Origin: Desulfobacterales bacterium S5133MH16
Lineage (GTDB): Bacteria; Desulfobacterota; Desulfobacteria; Desulfobacterales; UBA11574
Length of the DNA: 6,104 nucleotides
Direction: 5' to 3'
Assembly (NCBI GenBank): GCA_001751005.1
Contig: MAXL01000093.1
Span: 1 to 6,104, forward strand
In this document: positions 5,798 to 6,104 of the stretch, one piece after another
Layout: each line of letters opens with the position of its first letter
Numbering within the stretch: position 1 is the first letter of the stretch
Translations under genes and position numbers: made by a program
Notes under the pieces: generated by a model
The model's input: only the letters and a program-made list of their open reading frames with translations
Databases searched by the model: none
What the model was told of the DNA's origin: nothing

Positions 5798-5809
5798 ATC
5801 AGTTGTAAA
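5781..5809 (-). promoter_or_regulatory. Candidate sigma-70 promoter for the synthase gene
   Basis: On the minus strand TTTACA (5809-5804) is separated by 17 bp from TATAGA (5786-5781). The predicted start of transcription lies near 5774, giving a leader of roughly 90 nt made mostly of transposase remnant. Only the -35 is a strong match; the -10 matches four of six positions. Confidence 0.45.
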
Positions 5810-5822
5810 CCAATATTCCAAT

Positions 5823-5842
5823 GGCTCTTGCCGGAGCAAGCC
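5823..5842. repeat. Small inverted repeat of unknown role
   Basis: GGC (5823-5825) plus TTGC (5828-5831) pair with GCAA (5836-5839) plus GCC (5840-5842), giving a 7-bp stem with a 2-nt bulge. It lies between the promoter region and the intron-like segment. The stretch 5843-5969 otherwise holds no gene or domain that I can support; all frames are broken by stops. Confidence 0.3.
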
Positions 5843-5969
5843 CTGTAAAGAGGTTCAGAGCCGGGTAATGCGGTTTTATTCTTCATAAACCCAAGATTTG
5901 GCGGCCAACTCAGCCATACTGCCCAAGGCCCGTCAGGCCAAGTATTATCGGTGTCTGATCTGACCAGCC

Positions 5970-6039
5970 GAGCCCGGTACTGACCCGTACGCCGGGTGGT
6001 GTGGGAGGGGGGAACTGCGAGGCTCCTCCCTATCCCGAT
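5970..6039 (+). ncRNA. Group II intron 3'-end-like structure (domain V/VI), remnant
   Basis: Bases 5970-6000 fold like domain V: an AGC triad (5971-5973) at the stem base, a helix CCCGG/CCGGG (5973-5977 with 5992-5996), a two-base CG bulge (5990-5991) and a short distal stem. Bases 6003-6010 and 6023-6030 then form an 8-bp stem like domain VI. The A at 6032 lies 8 nt before a terminal AT at 6038-6039, fitting the branch-point position and the AY 3' end of these introns. Against this, the distal stem is short (3 bp), the loop is not GNRA, and the A of the triad faces G rather than U. No reverse transcriptase is encoded upstream, so any intron is a truncated remnant. Another structured RNA remains possible. 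Confidence 0.45.
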
Positions 6040-6104
6040 ATGCTTTCCTTTTTAGGATGCCCACTTTATGGAAATCTTGCGGTGTGACTGAACACAATCC
6101 CTCA
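6040..6104. other. Unassigned sequence to the window edge
   Basis: No coding frame, repeat or site can be supported in these last 65 bases. If the segment before it is an intron end, this would be the 3' flanking (exon-side) sequence. Confidence 0.4.

Overview
The window looks like an accessory or intergenic-rich stretch of an environmental Gram-negative chromosome. Moderate base composition, a three-gene phosphate-transport module, several families of dispersed repeats and much mobile-element debris suggest a Desulfobacterota (deltaproteobacterial) or similar genome. No marker gene here fixes the taxonomy, so this is only an impression.

Layout. (1) Bases 1-1205, minus strand: a large gene cut by the window edge. 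It encodes a Fic-family protein with an AbiEi-like winged-helix N-terminus and a clear S-x-x-x-E-G inhibitory-helix motif; the Fic catalytic loop would lie beyond base 1. (2) Bases 1206-1760: non-coding. Directly upstream of the Fic start lie about five degenerate direct repeats with an exact 24-bp period, a good candidate for an autoregulatory operator. Beyond them are a hairpin, a very short SD-led reading frame, an imperfect palindromic repeat of a dispersed type, and a perfect 7-bp inverted repeat just ahead of the next gene. (3) Bases 1761-3799, plus strand: a compact operon of a two-CBS-domain protein, a DUF47/PhoU-like protein and a PiT-family phosphate permease. The permease C-terminus carries a recent in-frame 45-bp tandem duplication. 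(4) Bases 3800-3937: a short convergent intergenic region with 8-bp direct repeats and no convincing terminator. (5) Bases 3938-5683, minus strand: a complete thiamine-diphosphate enzyme of the acetolactate synthase large-subunit type, standing alone. (6) Bases 5684-6104: debris upstream of that gene. It holds the N-terminal 30 or so codons of a REP-associated (Y1) transposase, whose DNA now supplies the Shine-Dalgarno and leader of the synthase gene, and a structured segment resembling the domain V/VI 3' end of a group II intron.

How the parts work together. The CBS/DUF47/PiT genes probably form one transcription unit for low-affinity phosphate (or metal-phosphate) uptake, with the soluble proteins as likely regulators. 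The Fic gene is a probable autoregulated AMPylation or toxin-type module. The synthase gene appears to have been joined to a transposase remnant and may be expressed from a promoter in or near that remnant.

The most original observations are the 24-bp operator-like array, the transposase-derived start region of the synthase gene, and the duplicated C-terminal segment of the permease.
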